A model generated the notes under the pieces. It ran no database searches and was not told where the DNA came from. It saw nothing but the letters and a program-made list of their open reading frames with translations. Of a stretch of DNA of 64,000 bases, positions 11,658 to 23,240 are shown in pieces (the stretch's first letter is position 1; each line of letters begins with the position of its first letter). This DNA is from Tricholomella constricta (taxonomy: Eukaryota > Basidiomycota > Agaricomycetes > Agaricales > Lyophyllaceae). The translations under genes were made by a program, and so were the position numbers. The stretch spans positions 186,001 to 250,000 of the forward strand of contig JAACJP010000022.1 of the NCBI GenBank assembly GCA_013368375.1, in the 5' to 3' direction.

Positions 11658-13003
11658 ACACGTTATGGGTACCTTCAAAGTCACATCTGTTCGTGTATCT
11701 TTATCGCGACATCGCCCCACCCCCTCCTCCGAATACTTTCTTGGTTGTCAGTGGTTGATCTCCGCCTTCCCATGCTGGAATTGGAGCTTGCTGCTATGAT
11801 CTTGGTTCGGTTTCTCTACATATGGCCTCTTCCTGGCGCGACGTGTTCATATGCTTCATCATTTTTGCGGAGCCTTTCAGCATGCTCGGCGCGAAACACC
11901 GACCTCATCACTGTTGCGCTCACTTGGGGAGGTGCGTGGACCAGGACGGGCCTTTCAGTCTAAGCAGAGTGGGGGCTAGCTTCTCGCTTTCCTTCTGCCA
12001 GTAACATAAAAAAGATTACGACGCTTACTTAAACGTCGAAGAGGAATACTGCGTCGTCATGGCTGGGCCGGTAGCTGTAAAAGTGTTGGGAATCAACCTG
12101 TTGTCGTTCGTTCGCATACATATGGAGTATGTGCTTGCCCACGTTGACTGGGTGGCGCGCCGGAGTCCTTATCTGTTCTTGTCCTCTCGCCATGTGATCC
12201 CGTTCATCAACATGTGCTGGCACCACCACTCAACCTTGTTAGCTATCCTTCGAGTGGGCAGACCAAACTGGTGTGTGAAATCTACGAACATCTTTGGAGA
12301 TTGTTGGCTGATTCGTGATGAGGGGGAGAGAGACTCGAACTCGGGATCTGAGCAAAAATGACAATCTCCCTGACTTGTCCTTGCTTGAGGCATCGTGCAT
12401 ATGCTGTGCTGTGGCCACTCGGAGTTTGAGAGTTGGCGATGACAGCCATGATCCATCACGCCGGCGACACCAATAAATGCCACTGGTGGCGTTGTTAGAT
12501 CTAGAACTAGAAGAGAGTTTCACAAATTAATTGAGGTGTTGGAGTGTTTTTGGATCTTGGCAGAACCTAGGCGATACCCTCAAGGGTTAAGCGAGCGTAA
12601 TGAAACCGTCGTCCGTTCATACTCAGAACCCGCGAGAAAAGGCAGACGAGGAGAAGAACTTGACGATGGAGATTCACCCACTGCAATCACAACAGTTCGC
12701 CGGATTTCTATCAGCACCTGACTCGCCATGCACGTTCCTCGTAGGCGGAAGTTACGACTGTCACCCGACAGACCAAGACAGTGTTACAAGAAAGGCAAGA
12801 AAGGATGAGAAGTCCAGCCATGGGAATGCAAAGACATCATAGGCTAGTACCAGGAACAGTGACCATGAACGGACTGCGCAAGAAGCGCGAAAAAAACCAT
12901 TGGAGATTAAGGCAAAAATACCCCTGATCGTAAGGACATAACAGATGCGAATATACACAAGGTCGTAGGAATAGATTATCTGAGAGCATCGATCGAACCC
13001 ACT
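11658..13003. other. Intergenic region between ARP6 and importin
   Basis: The two genes converge here, yet the gap is 1.3 kb, longer than other spacers in the window. I see no gene. The only structured item is a tRNA-like stretch on the minus strand near 12318-12400. Confidence 0.4.
12318..12400 (-). repeat. tRNA-like / SINE-like fragment
   Basis: On the minus strand the sequence CCGAGTTCGAGTCTCTC resembles a Pol III B box (GGTTCGANTCC type). It follows, at tRNA-like spacing, a stretch with an anticodon-loop look (CATTTTTGCTC). The acceptor and anticodon stems do not pair, so it is not a functional tRNA. The bases after the B box (CTCTCTCCCCCTCATCACGAA) resemble those after the tRNA-like element near 21.5 kb, which suggests a shared short interspersed element. 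Confidence is low. Confidence 0.25.
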
Positions 13004-16000
13004 CTAAGCCTGAGCAGCCACGGCCGATTGTAGCTCGGCTGTTCGCATGACTTCCATGAGCAAGGTTTGCTGTTCGACTGTGAGGGCAGTGGTGGCGACT
13101 TGATAGCTCGGGCCGTTCTGCAACTGGAAGGCTAAGATAGGGTATCAGGAAACAGCACGGTGCACAGGAAGGCCGGGAAGATAGACTTACTCGTGAGGGC
13201 TTGTTTGAAGGAGACGTAAGGATCAACGGTGTCGAGAGCACTGATGTAACCGAGCTCTTCCTCGATATCTTCGTCCTCTGAATCACTGTCTACGCCATCC
13301 ACGGTCTTCTCTTGTTTTTCACGGAGACGAGCTCCCTATGAACTCCAATGGTAAGAGGGAGTGTTGTTAGACAGCATCCAGGAGACTTACCTCGTTCGCG
13401 AGCATCTCGAGGTATGCAGAGTCCTCATCCCATACATCCTCTAGAAACCTTGCGTAAGTCAACGGAGTTTTCCGAGCAAAGACAATCTTACCCTCATCCT
13501 CATTGAAGTTCAAAATTTTTTCCTCAATAAACTCATCATCATCGGACTCGTCCTGCAACGCCTCCTCAAGAGCCTTACGATCTGCAGATATAGAATTAGG
13601 CCACCAAACGCCGAACATATACAAACAGAGGAGGGACGGCTTACCTGCGATTGCCTGAGGCAGGTCCTTGAAGATCCTAAGGATACCGCCCACGATACCA
13701 GGCCATCCACTCTGCAAAGATTCCGGAACGGCGCCGGGCGCAAGCTCAAGCAGTGCACAGAGCGCCAGAATGCTGAGCTTCTTGTCGTGAACGCGGGGAA
13801 GCAGGTTTTCGCTGTTGATGGCAGCGAACCAGCGGTCGAAGAAGACACGAGCCATACCGGGACGGTAGGCCTCCATGAGGTGGAGTGCGGCTGAAGGGTT
13901 GTAGAGGACGGTGTTGATGAGGACTTCGAGATTGGCTAGGCGGAGAGAGGCCGTCTCGGTTTTGTCGAGTTGGTCGAGGGCGGTGGCGATGATGGTTTGG
14001 AGAGACTACCAAGCAAGTCAATTTTGGACGACGCAGCGGAAGGAAAACACGACGTACATCATCAACGCTTCCGCGCAGGTTAAGTAGGATGGATTCGGCG
14101 AGCTTGGAGCCGTTTACGCGATCGTTCTCACCAAGCTGATTGTTCGTAATCGAGGTGGTATAGATGTCGACGAGCATCTGCTTGTAATCGGGGCGAGTTT
14201 TGATAAAATCACTTCCATACGAGACAAAGTTGTCCAAGGAGGGTAACATCTCTGCAAAGAACAGCATCAGTGACCCGACTATGAAGTCAAGACAAAACTG
14301 AATGTACCCTCGAGAAAATCAACAGCATCGGATTTGAAGAGCTTGTAAGTTTGCTCGAAGATGGGCCACATACTTGGCGCAATGGAACGAAGCTTGAAGG
14401 TGAGGCTGTCCACCAAGTCGTAAACGTTGTCAAAGAGATCTATCGAATATGTAAGTGTGAATGTATGCACCAGAAGAACGCAAAAAAACCGTACCCAGAA
14501 CCTTGTTCTCGAGTGTAAAGAGAATAATAGGGATAATAACTTCTTGAATCTGGACTAGGATTTCGGGCGAGCTGTCGACCGACGAGATGATCTGTGGAAC
14601 CATAACTTTTAAAAACGCCCAGCAGGCTAGATACAATTTGCTGACCGTGCTTATAGTCTTTGCGACACCCATAGCCGCGAAAGTTTTGTCTTCATCAACA
14701 TCTGAGACGAGAGTTTCCAGATCGACATCAGCCTCCTCCTGCGCAAGGCTCTCCTTCGCGAGACGCAAGTACGATTCACACTACACACACAAAGAAGCGA
14801 GAAGAAAAACAAACAAAGTAAACTTGACAGACCTGATGAGATGAGAGGCGATGCTTACCAAGCGCGCAGTCAATTGTGCCGCGACGGGAAGCAGCTCCGT
14901 TTGGAAGGCATCGACCATTACCTCCATACTGTGATTGAGGATATCCAAATCGGTCTCATCAGACAACTTGAGTAGATCTGTACGTGATGTAGCTCAGTAT
15001 CTCGCCCCATCGGTGATTTCGGGGAGAAGCAACCTTGTATGACCTTCCCAACTTGAGGTCCGACCGCGATTTTCACTGTATGGTCAATTCATTTCGTCAA
15101 AGGGTATTCATCGATGTCAGATCCGAGATTTTTGGACGCACCAGACTCATGTGCCACGACGAGCTCGGTAAGTGCAAGAGCAGCGTTGACCTTGACTGGG
15201 AACTCGGGATCGTCCAAGGCCGTCGCGATAGCACGGAAGTTTATGTTGAGGTTCTGCAGATTTGAAGGAGGATTAACAACATCGTTGGGGCCCACCCAGT
15301 GATGCACGAACCTCTTCATTGGACCAAGCCAGGCCGGACTTTGTGACAGTTCCAATCACCTCACACGCCTATCAGGTTGCAAAATCAGAATGTGGATACC
15401 AGGCTGATATTGGGATACTCACGATCGCCCTGAGGTAGGGTTCGGAGCTGGTGAATTCGGGGGTAACAAATTGCATGATAAAAGCCTCCATGTTGCCTTT
15501 GACGTCAGGGTGACGCATCATCCAAGGGGCCAAGGCCGCAGTCATGTTGAGAGCCCCAAATCTTTGTGGAGCTGGAGAGTTTCTGTTCAAGATGGTAAGA
15601 AATCCTACGGAAAACATATCAAAGGAACACATACGAGCGCAGAACCGTGTTGATGAAGCTCAGGATAGGCATGAATGTGGTCTTTGTCCTGTTGCTGGCG
15701 AGCGAGAAGAGGAATGAGGTCGCTGCAGAGACGGGCGTCGCAAAGCTCTCATATTCATCTGAGCACATTCAAGTTTCATTTTCCATAACGAAGCCATGAA
15801 GCTTGACGAGACTGACGCACCAACAGAGATACGGACGTAATCGACAGGATCGCCCTCCCAAAGAGCTTTCTTGGTTTCGTTAAAGGAAAGTTGAGGGAAA
15901 ACGAATGACGACACGAGGGTCTCAAAGCTGGGCTTAAGGAGAACCCAGGTGGATTTGGGCTTAATGCTAATCGGAAATATTGCAAATTCAGCATAGGTGT

Positions 16001-17255
16001 TCGACAGTACTCTCTAGCAACACACCATTCTGTGAAGAATTGGAAGATTTGGTATTGGCATTTCTTCGAAAGCCAAGCTTGGTTGGATACAAAGAGCTGA
16101 ACTTGGTTAAGGTACGTGCTCAGAATTTCGGGGGCGAAGTTGGTGACGAAATGTTGGGCGAAGGCTCCGTAATCCTTTTTCATGGCAGTTGGGAGCTGTG
16201 AGGGGTTTCCGAACCTGCGATCCGGTTAGAAGGCTCAATTGAAACGGTAAATAAGATCTATCGTACCTGTGGAACAGGCGGCCTAGGATAGCGTACGCCC
16301 ACTTTTTGACCTTCCACCATTCGCAACGTTCCCGCTCATCCTCGTCTTCAGGGACGGCATCCTTCGGAATTTGCAAGTTCACCACCGCAAAAAGAAGCTG
16401 ACCCCACGGAACGAGACTATCCTTGTCTTGCTGGTGGGGGCTTAGATTGACCACGATGCTGGTCCTGTAAGTTTTGAGGATGAGATGGAGCATCGTCGGG
16501 ATCTCGGTGGCGGCAGTGGGTGGGGTCTGGAGCATCTGACTGGCGATGTTGACCAAAATCGGGAACACCTCTGCGACGATCTGTGGAATCACGGAAGTCA
16601 TGGGACGGAATCTGGAAAGCCAGGCGTCAGTCACAGTTGGACGAGATTTCCTGGCGACACACACCTAAAGGCACGAACAGCCTCAAGGACCGCAACACAT
16701 CCTGCGTGAACTTCGCGAATGTTGCTGCTACTGAGGAGGCGCTTGATCTCGTCGAGGAGACCTGGCCACCTTTCTGGGAAATCGTGTGCCACAACAGACT
16801 TGAGAGTGTTGGCAATCTGTAAAGTGATGCTGCGCGACGGAGATGCAGCTAGGAGGGGGAGAATGTTGGCGCGGAGAGCTTCACGATCGGAACTGGCGAT
16901 GTTGGCTTGATCAGCGCGCCTAGTGCTCGACACATCGAGACCATAGAGCAAGTGAACGCGGTTCTTGAGCCACACGGAGCAGGCCTGGCGCGTCGCGCTA
17001 TCAAGAGAATGAGTTGGGCATCGAGAGTCGCGTTTTGACACGTACAGATCGATGCTATCGGCGGCGATGATTTGAAGAAGGGCAGTGATCATGCCCTCCT
17101 CATTGCCGACCTGGATATTCAATTTGAGAGGTCAAGCCACCCGATGATCCATGATTGACATTTACTTTGCGAATTTGGAGCTCTCCAGCTTTTCTTACAT
17201 TAGGATCCGGGTTAATGGTCGTTGCAAAGAGATCTGAAAGCGTTTGGAGATCCAT
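13004..17255 (-). CDS. Importin-7/8-type karyopherin (Sxm1/Nmd5 family)
   Basis: A large multi-exon importin-beta superfamily gene of about 1,000 residues. It starts MDLQTLSDLFATTINPDPN, then KAGELQIRKVGNEEGMITALL and the classic N-terminal importin block ATRQACSVWLKNRV and ILPLLAASPSRSITLQIAN, with VVAHDFPERWPGLLDEI. HEAT-repeat-like helices fill the middle (e.g. KKWAYAILGRLFHRY, ADSWVF-like and LLDNVYDLVDSLTF segments). The C-terminus has an acidic loop (DESDDDEFIEEKILNFNEDE) and ends TLLMEVMRTAELQSAVAAQA. This class carries ribosomal proteins, histones and other cargo into the nucleus. The acidic loop resembles the H8-type loops that contact Ran or cargo. Introns are short and in family-consistent places. 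A transposon lies 193 bp upstream of the start codon. Confidence 0.9.
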
Positions 17256-17447
17256 CTAAAAGGAGATGAGATGCTGCGAGTAAGTTTGAAAGTTGGGTGA
17301 GAGAATTTGTGGGATATGGAGTTGGGAGATGAATGAAACTGACTGGGTATAAATGCAAAGATGAATGGAGGAGACTTGGTGGTTCAAAGGAAAGAAAACG
17401 ACAAACGACACATTCAAAATTTTAGCCGATCACGTGAGACGCGTTCA

Positions 17448-17474
17448 CAGTCTTTCACCGGTCCTTGACACACC
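17448..17474 (+). repeat. Left terminal inverted repeat of the pogo-like element
   Basis: 27 bases starting CAGTCTTTCACCGGTCCTTG, an exact reverse complement of 20574-20600. The identity breaks at the 28th base. Confidence 0.93.
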
Positions 17475-17732
17475 CAAATCAAGATGGCTGTCGGTAAATT
17501 TTTTTAGATCGAAAATGAGGAATCAGAGATAGTAGGGTATCGAATTAGGATATAAAGATGTATTCTAACTATTGAAATTAGTTATCTACAGAGAGGAATG
17601 GGGGAGATGGAAGACATCTGTTCAATGAGCCCTTATCAACGAATTTTCAGTCCTCGACACACCAGTCACATCAGAGTGACAGCCAAAACGGGTGCTGAGG
17701 TCATCAGCCGATCTTTGATTAGATCCATATCA

Positions 17733-20135
17733 TCACTCGTCGTCCTCCTCGCCGCCGCTGTTGTCTTCCTCCTCGTCCTCCATGGGGTCGTCACCATCCT
17801 CGCCCTCAGCATCTTCGGCAATGGTTATCTGGTTTGCAGCATTCTTAAGCCAAGTCTTCGGCTTCGCAGGCTCGGCTTTTGGGCGGGGCGGCTTGTTCCA
17901 TCGTGGCCTCTGATGCAACGTTTTGGCCCTCTCACGCTCTGTTTCCCACTCTTTGACAGCCTTCTCCCACTCCTGCATCATGTCGTTGTTACGCTGCTTT
18001 CGCTTCTCATCCTCCTCTATCCACTTCTTCCGCGATTCGGTCGCTGCACCCCGAGCTGCACGTTTCCGCACTTTTTCCGCCTCGTCGAGTTTCCTCCTCT
18101 CGTCATCGTCAACCACCCTCTGGAAGAATTCATCGCAATCCAAAAGTTTCGGTAAGCCATCAGCATTGAGTTTCCGCGACTTCTTCTTACTTTTCTTCTC
18201 CTCCTGCGCCTGTAGCTCTGCACGCACACTGCCGACGTACAAATCCTGCAGAACTGCTTGAGCCTGAAGCACCCGATTGTTCTCCTTCAAGGTGTGATTT
18301 TTAATCTCTGCATCACGAAGAGCATTCATCAACTGCTCTTCCCGTAGTGTCCTCGGTGGTTCCTGCAGCAGAGCTGCATATTGTGGCTTCGAGGGAGAGA
18401 TAACACTGGTCACGAGTACAGGAAGACGTGAGGATGAGGCAATTGGAGAAGGCGAGACGAGGAAGGAAGCAGAAGATGAAGTGAGGCCGAAGAGTGCTCG
18501 GCGCACTGGGGAAGGTGTACAGAGGTCATACACTGGGTGGGTTGCATGCAGCATCCCGGTGGAACGTAAGAACAGGGAAGGTGTTCCGTTGGTTTCTGGC
18601 CGATGCCGTGATGGTGTTTGTGGGAGGCGTTGCTGATGCGGGGGTGGTTGGCTCGTTCGAGGGGTTTTGGAGGCTGGTGAGTCTCCCAATTCTTCGGTCT
18701 CACTTGCTTTACGCTTACAAGCAGCGTGTTCCCGAAGTAGCTGTGATACTGCACGGACAGGGCTTGTCTGCTGATCAGCAAGGGGCATTACACCCTGTGA
18801 CGACGTCTCGCGACTCGGCGCCATCATCTCTGGAGTTACGGCACTTGGATTGAATGGAACGAGGCCAGTCTTGCGAAAGGCTGCCTTGATGTTTTCCGGT
18901 GTGAATGCTCGGACGTGCGCCGCCGCGTAGACTCGGAGGAAGTTCTCTTTTGATACCTTGGTCTTGGTATCCCGCTCGAACTTGTCTCGTTCCTCGCTCC
19001 AGTACCGCTTTAGCACGCCGAAGATGACGACATCAAGGCCCTGATAAACATGCGTGGAATGTGATGGATAGCACAGCACCCGGATTTTGTTGGTGCGTGC
19101 ATGTTCAAGGAAGCCTCGCGTGTAGTGCGAGTTATGACCATCGACTACAAGTAAGCGGTACCTTCCATTTGCCTTGGCCTTCGTTTGCTTATCGAAATTC
19201 TGAATCCAGGCCACGCCGATCTCGCCATCGGTGTAACCCTTCTTCGAGTACCCAAGACTACGATCATTTAGAAGAAACTTTTACATGACAAGGTAAGATA
19301 CTCACGAAGAATTGAGAGGATTTTCCTGACACCATTTTACTTGAAAGCCGTCACCTTTATAAATTGTCACGGGTGCAAGGTACGTCCCGTCGGCACATAT
19401 CGTAGGTAGGACTGTGATGTTTTCGCGATCTCCACTCCGCTGCTGGTGCTGGACCTTGGCCCCTGCTGGCCCGAAAACCCGCTCTTTGACTCCAATGCCC
19501 TTCTGAACACCCGTCTCATCGGCACCATAGACGAGGTCGTCAGGTACGGCGTCATCTGGATTGCCGCACCCATCTTTTGCATTCTTGAAGAGCTTGTAAA
19601 AGAGCTTGTGATTGTTCGGATTCACTGCGCGCCCCCGTGAATCATCGAGGGAGCTCGACCAGCAAGGCTTGAGTCTGTCGTGATGCTTCGTCGTGAATCT
19701 GTCAATCCAGTTTTCTCCAACACTAGCAAAGTTACCCCCAAGCTTTGCTCGGATGATTTCATCTGCGTGCTCCTTGAGTCTCCTTCTGCTGAAAGGGAAG
19801 TTTCGGCCAGCCATTTCAAGAGCGTAGTCAATGAGCACTGTTGCCTCCCCATCAGTCAACCAGCTCTTTTCTGCATTGAAGTCAGCGAGTCTCCGTCCGC
19901 CATTAACATGTTTTGCAAGGGTGCTGTATGAGAGAGGGACATATTTCCCAGTTTGCTGGAGGTGTGAGCTGATGATGGTGTCACAGATAGTACGAAGACC
20001 CAAAGGTTTGTTGCCCTTTCCAGTAGGAGTCTGTTGCTCTTGTTTCCACAGTTCGACGGCCTTGTCCTGAAGTTGATTTCTGATTTTTACCTCCACCTGA
20101 GCTTTGCGGAGTTCAGAGTATGCATTTCTGGTCAT
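17733..20135 (-). CDS. pogo/CENP-B-like transposase (DDE superfamily endonuclease)
   Basis: Two exons, 20135-19306 and 19257-17733, join in frame (NPLNSS then LGYSKKGYTDGEIGVAW) to give 784 residues. The N-terminal 150 residues form helix-turn-helix DNA-binding modules of the Tc5/CENP-B type (CDTIISSHLQQTGKY, LTDGEATVLIDYALEMA, RRRLKEHADEII, WIDRFTTKHHDRL). The catalytic core shows the expected acidic residues: YGADETG, LLVVDGHNSH and GLDVVIFGVLKRYW, so the triad reads D, D, D as in pogo relatives. The C-terminal half is a charged coiled-coil region (ERRKLDEAEKVRKRAARG) ending in a strongly acidic tail (EDGDDPMEDEEEDNSGGE). No stop or frameshift interrupts it. It would excise and reinsert the surrounding element in the nucleus. 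Confidence 0.93.
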
Positions 20136-20573
20136 TGTGCATTAATGAAGAGATGTTAAGAATCCAGTCGCGTCGAGGAGGAAATGATATCAAAATGATT
20201 TTCGGATGAGGTCCTGATTTGGAAGGCGTGATGTGACCGACAGATGCTGCTCATGTACTGGTCTACCCTCCAGTGCTCAACATCCGGAGCTCAGTTGTGC
20301 TAGTAGTATTACTTGGAGCAAGTCTTGAACATATGAAGGCTGATTCCTAGAAAATATTCTGGATAACTTCCATAATAGCCTTGGATCTGTCCATCAAAAA
20401 TTCACAAATATCCAAATTCTCGACTGATCACTCTCTCTATTTTGCACAAGATAATTATTCTCCTCCAAGATTGAGAGACATATAGCTATATAGTATACAC
20501 TCATCATAAAAAAAACTCCGAGCTGATTGAGCAACAGGATCTCAAGAAATCGGAGTTTGTGTCAAGGAGTGGT

Positions 20574-20600
20574 GGTGTGTCAAGGACCGGTGAAAGACTG
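20574..20600 (-). repeat. Right terminal inverted repeat of the pogo-like element
   Basis: 27 bases, ending ACCGGTGAAAGACTG, exact inverse of the left repeat. Inside it, GTCAAGGA occurs again near 20561, a possible subterminal transposase-binding repeat. Confidence 0.93.
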
Positions 20601-21840
20601 CAATCAGCTTGCGCTTGACATTAATCTCGAACGGCATCTTCAGTGCAATGAATTACGACAAGTATTGTGGCCCTCGGTCTATTGGCCCTGTAGGCAACAG
20701 TGACAACATGACGACGGCCAGGAGGCAAGATGCCGCTGTTCGGATGACGTGGCAATGAAAGATTAGCACGAAGCACACTTTAAATCTGTAGGGTCGACGA
20801 TCATAACGTTACTTCAACCACAAGCTGGTCAGTTTCTCTCAAGGTCATCGATAAACTGAACTCATCATCATCTCAAGGTCATCAATCACGGCCACGATAT
20901 AAACATAATTTCCTTCATTGTTCTATGCATTTTTGCGAGTTCTTTTCGATTGCAATCCTACGGCACGGCACATTAAGCGGTACACGCAGCCAACGCATCG
21001 ACCAAATTAGACGGCTCCACTGTTTCAAGGCTGTCATGCATATTCGGTCAGCTTCGTGCTCCAGCTTTCTCAGCCTTGTCCATCAGCCTTGGAAGATGCG
21101 TCACTGTTGGTGATCATTGCCATTGGTACACGAAACTCTCGCGACTCCTGATCAACGCCTTTCTTAGATATCACAGGTCCTGGGACTAGCCATAAGTGCC
21201 CAGGTGGAAGACATCGTCAAGCTACGTTACGACTTTACGTGCACATCAGGTTCTTAAGTGTTGTACGCACTGAAACTCTGCATAGCTGCCAGATAGGGGA
21301 CACTGTGTATTAACCCTCAGACTATCCAGGTAGCGAAAATGCTCCTATAGGCTATATTTCGAGCGATGACCACGCGCCTAGAGAACCTTGAGGCAGACTC
21401 GGATACGCTAGGCTAGACCCGGCCTAATTTTGGAACGGGAAAATATAGTGATCAACGAGATCTACAGTATGCTAAGGGTAACCTGCGATCGACCTCAGCA
21501 TCGCATCGCTGTACTTGGGAGTTCGTATCTGAGAAAAAGAGAGTCGACCCAGGTTCGAACCGAGGACATATGTGTGTAAGAGCGCCATCGACCCGATCGA
21601 CATCTTTCTCGTCTGTAAGTCTTGTTTTATATGGCATATTTTATTACATGCTACAATCCTTCCTGACCCCGTCCCCATCCACTGCTAATATTCGCTTTCG
21701 CCTCACCCCGAGCTGGGTTCGGCCCTCTTTTCCAGTGGCAAGGACCTGTCGGAATACTAAAAAACTACCGTGAACACGTTACATAATACATTTGACGAGC
21801 ATATAAGTCACGTGACCCCAATGGCTGTGCTTGCAATTCA
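20601..21840. other. Intergenic region right of the transposon
   Basis: I see no protein-coding gene. It contains the tRNA-like element at 21541-21620 and an E-box-like TCACGTGAC near 21810, about 90 bp upstream of the dispersed family member. Confidence 0.4.
21541..21620 (-). repeat. tRNA-Val-like pseudogene or SINE head
   Basis: On the minus strand a D-arm-like GTCGATCGGGTCGATGGCGC is followed by CTTACAC, which fits an anticodon loop for valine (TAC). Then comes TCCTCGGTTCGAACCTGGG, a good T-arm and Pol III B box. The T stem pairs with two wobbles. The anticodon stem and the acceptor stem do not pair, so a functional tRNA is unlikely. A degenerate tRNA copy or the head of a tRNA-derived short interspersed element fits best. 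Confidence 0.45.
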
Positions 21841-21897
21841 GCGGTGTGACGAGGGTTGAACTTGTCGCTGCCAGTTGTCGACCGCGGCGTGGACGAC

Positions 21898-22911
21898 ATG
21901 CTCGCTCTCGTTCTCCGTCGGCCAGTCATTCATTTCGCCAGACTTTACAGCACTTGTATCGCGGATACGCCACCATTAAAGCAGCGCATGAAGCACACGT
22001 CCCGAAGGATTCAAACATTGAACTGGGAGTTGCTCACGGCCTCCGACTTTGTCGACGTCTCTCACCTACGTCAGCCTTCTATCCGACTGCACACTGGCTC
22101 CGCTCGAATCGCATACATGGCATCCAGTATCCAGAATAAAAAGCCATTCCCGCCCAATACTCGTGGCTTCCTCTATTGGCATCATGACCCCTCCTTGCCG
22201 CCCACCAACGCGGGGATCCGCCTCCGCCTCGTCCCCGAGCCAGACCCCACCCTCTTTTCTACCGGTACTGACCTCCTCTATCCTAATGCCATGCCCTGGT
22301 CCATCGATCTAGTCAAGCTGGCCTGTAACAGAACCTACGCGTCCATCAAGGCGAAGCTTATCGCCGAACGCTTCGTTGATACCGCCTCCATTGAAAGCCT
22401 CGAGAAAGGGACTGCTAATCATAGATGGAACTCGACCTTCATCCACAAGCTGGATCAGCCTTTCGAACTGGATCTCACAAGACATTTGAATATCATTCAC
22501 ATCATCTCCCCAACACGATCTGGGAAAACTCATCTGAGAGACCTTCTCCGTGACCAGCGCGCCTCTGTCCAAAGCGTCCCATACACTGGTATGTGTCATG
22601 CCTTATTCCCATGGATTTGTAGTCCGAATCATCCTACTCCTACAGGGCGCATCCTTGTTCGCTTCGAGCCCTCGCCGTTTCCGGAACACGGGAGACCCGC
22701 CCCCCGCCCGCCCGTCATCGTCTTACGCGTTCTGAAGATCCTAATCCCGATCAAGGTCATCCCACCTCAATACGACATGTACGTGCTCGTGCCCGTGGAG
22801 GGCGCACTTTTGGAAAAAAAATCCCCGTGTGGGCTTAGCAACAGGTTGTTCACCATCGATTTAGAGAAAGCGCCAAAGTGCCACAAGGATCTAAATATCC
22901 TGGTTGAGTAA
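21898..22911 (+). CDS. Unknown multicopy family protein, dispersed copy 1
   Basis: A member of a five-copy family in this window and the only one on the plus strand. I chose the ATG at 21898 because MLALVLRRPVIxFARLYST is conserved in all copies; upstream ATGs are not. The N-terminus is Arg-rich, lacks acidic residues and has an R-L-Y-S-T site, so it looks like a mitochondrial presequence (inference). Conserved blocks: KPFPPNTRGFLYWHHDPSLPP, LVPEPDPTLFSTGTDLLYPN, AKLIAERFVDTASIESLEKG, FIHKLDQPFELD, GRILVRFEPSPFPEHG and RPPVIVLRVLKIL. Bases 22589-22645 (GTATGT..TACAG, 57 nt) form a probable in-frame intron, leaving PYTG joined to RILVRFEP. The stop lies inside a second splice-like donor (GA|GTAAGT at 22908). 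No family with a known function is recognised. Confidence 0.75.
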   Translation: MLALVLRRPVIHFARLYSTCIADTPPLKQRMKHTSRRIQTLNWELLTASDFVDVSHLRQPSIRLHTGSARIAYMASSIQNKKPFPPNTRGFLYWHHDPSLPPTNAGIRLRLVPEPDPTLFSTGTDLLYPNAMPWSIDLVKLACNRTYASIKAKLIAERFVDTASIESLEKGTANHRWNSTFIHKLDQPFELDLTRHLNIIHIISPTRSGKTHLRDLLRDQRASVQSVPYTGMCHALFPWICSPNHPTPTGRILVRFEPSPFPEHGRPAPRPPVIVLRVLKILIPIKVIPPQYDMYVLVPVEGALLEKKSPCGLSNRLFTIDLEKAPKCHKDLNILVE

Positions 22912-23240
22912 GTAGTTGCATCCTCGGATGCAGAGTGTGCGGTTCTGACGGGGGGATAGGGACGCTGCTGCTGCATTCTAGCACATGACAAGCTACATGC
23001 ATTCTCGAATCAAGCGGACGACGGCTGCGTGACTATGCTGCCTTCAACGTTTGCACAACTCTGCTTCGTCCACGAGCCCATGTGTGCGCCCCGGTGTCCG
23101 CAAGCGTGTGTTTGCACAGCCCAGTCATCCAGGCGACTCCTCTGCATTGTAATTTCAGCCTTGTCAACGCGGGATGTGTCATTTCGCGCAACAGGCCGCG
23201 ACTTGTCACTTCGATTTAAACCTGCAATATAACATAATAC
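22912..23240 (+). repeat. 3' flank shared with the tandem array units
   Basis: About 330 bp after the stop codon match the 3' flanks of the array copies (read on their minus strand). Shared landmarks are GTAAGTAGTTGCA, GGATGCAG, GACGCTGCTGCATTCTAG, the CATGGGCTCGTGGAC-like segment and the TATTGCAGG-like end. The duplication therefore carried the gene plus its 3' flank, but not the GMC relics. Confidence 0.7.

Larger units (their letters stand above)
17448..20600 (-). mobile_element. pogo/Tigger-like Tc1-mariner superfamily DNA transposon
   Basis: A 3,153 bp element bounded by 27 bp perfect inverted repeats (left 17448-17474, right 20574-20600) that begin CAGTCTTTCACCGGTC. It contains one intact two-exon transposase on the minus strand. 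Both flanks show the dinucleotide CA directly outside the repeats, where pogo/Fot1 relatives usually show TA. The intact repeats and open reading frame suggest a recent, possibly still active copy. It separates the importin start codon (193 bp away) from whatever promoter lay upstream. Confidence 0.9.

Noticed and set aside
17598..18261. Plus-strand open frames opposite the transposase C-terminus
   Set aside because: They mirror the charged coiled-coil end of the transposase and have no start context or family.
21541..21620. Functional tRNA-Val gene
   Set aside because: Acceptor and anticodon stems do not pair; only the T arm is convincing.
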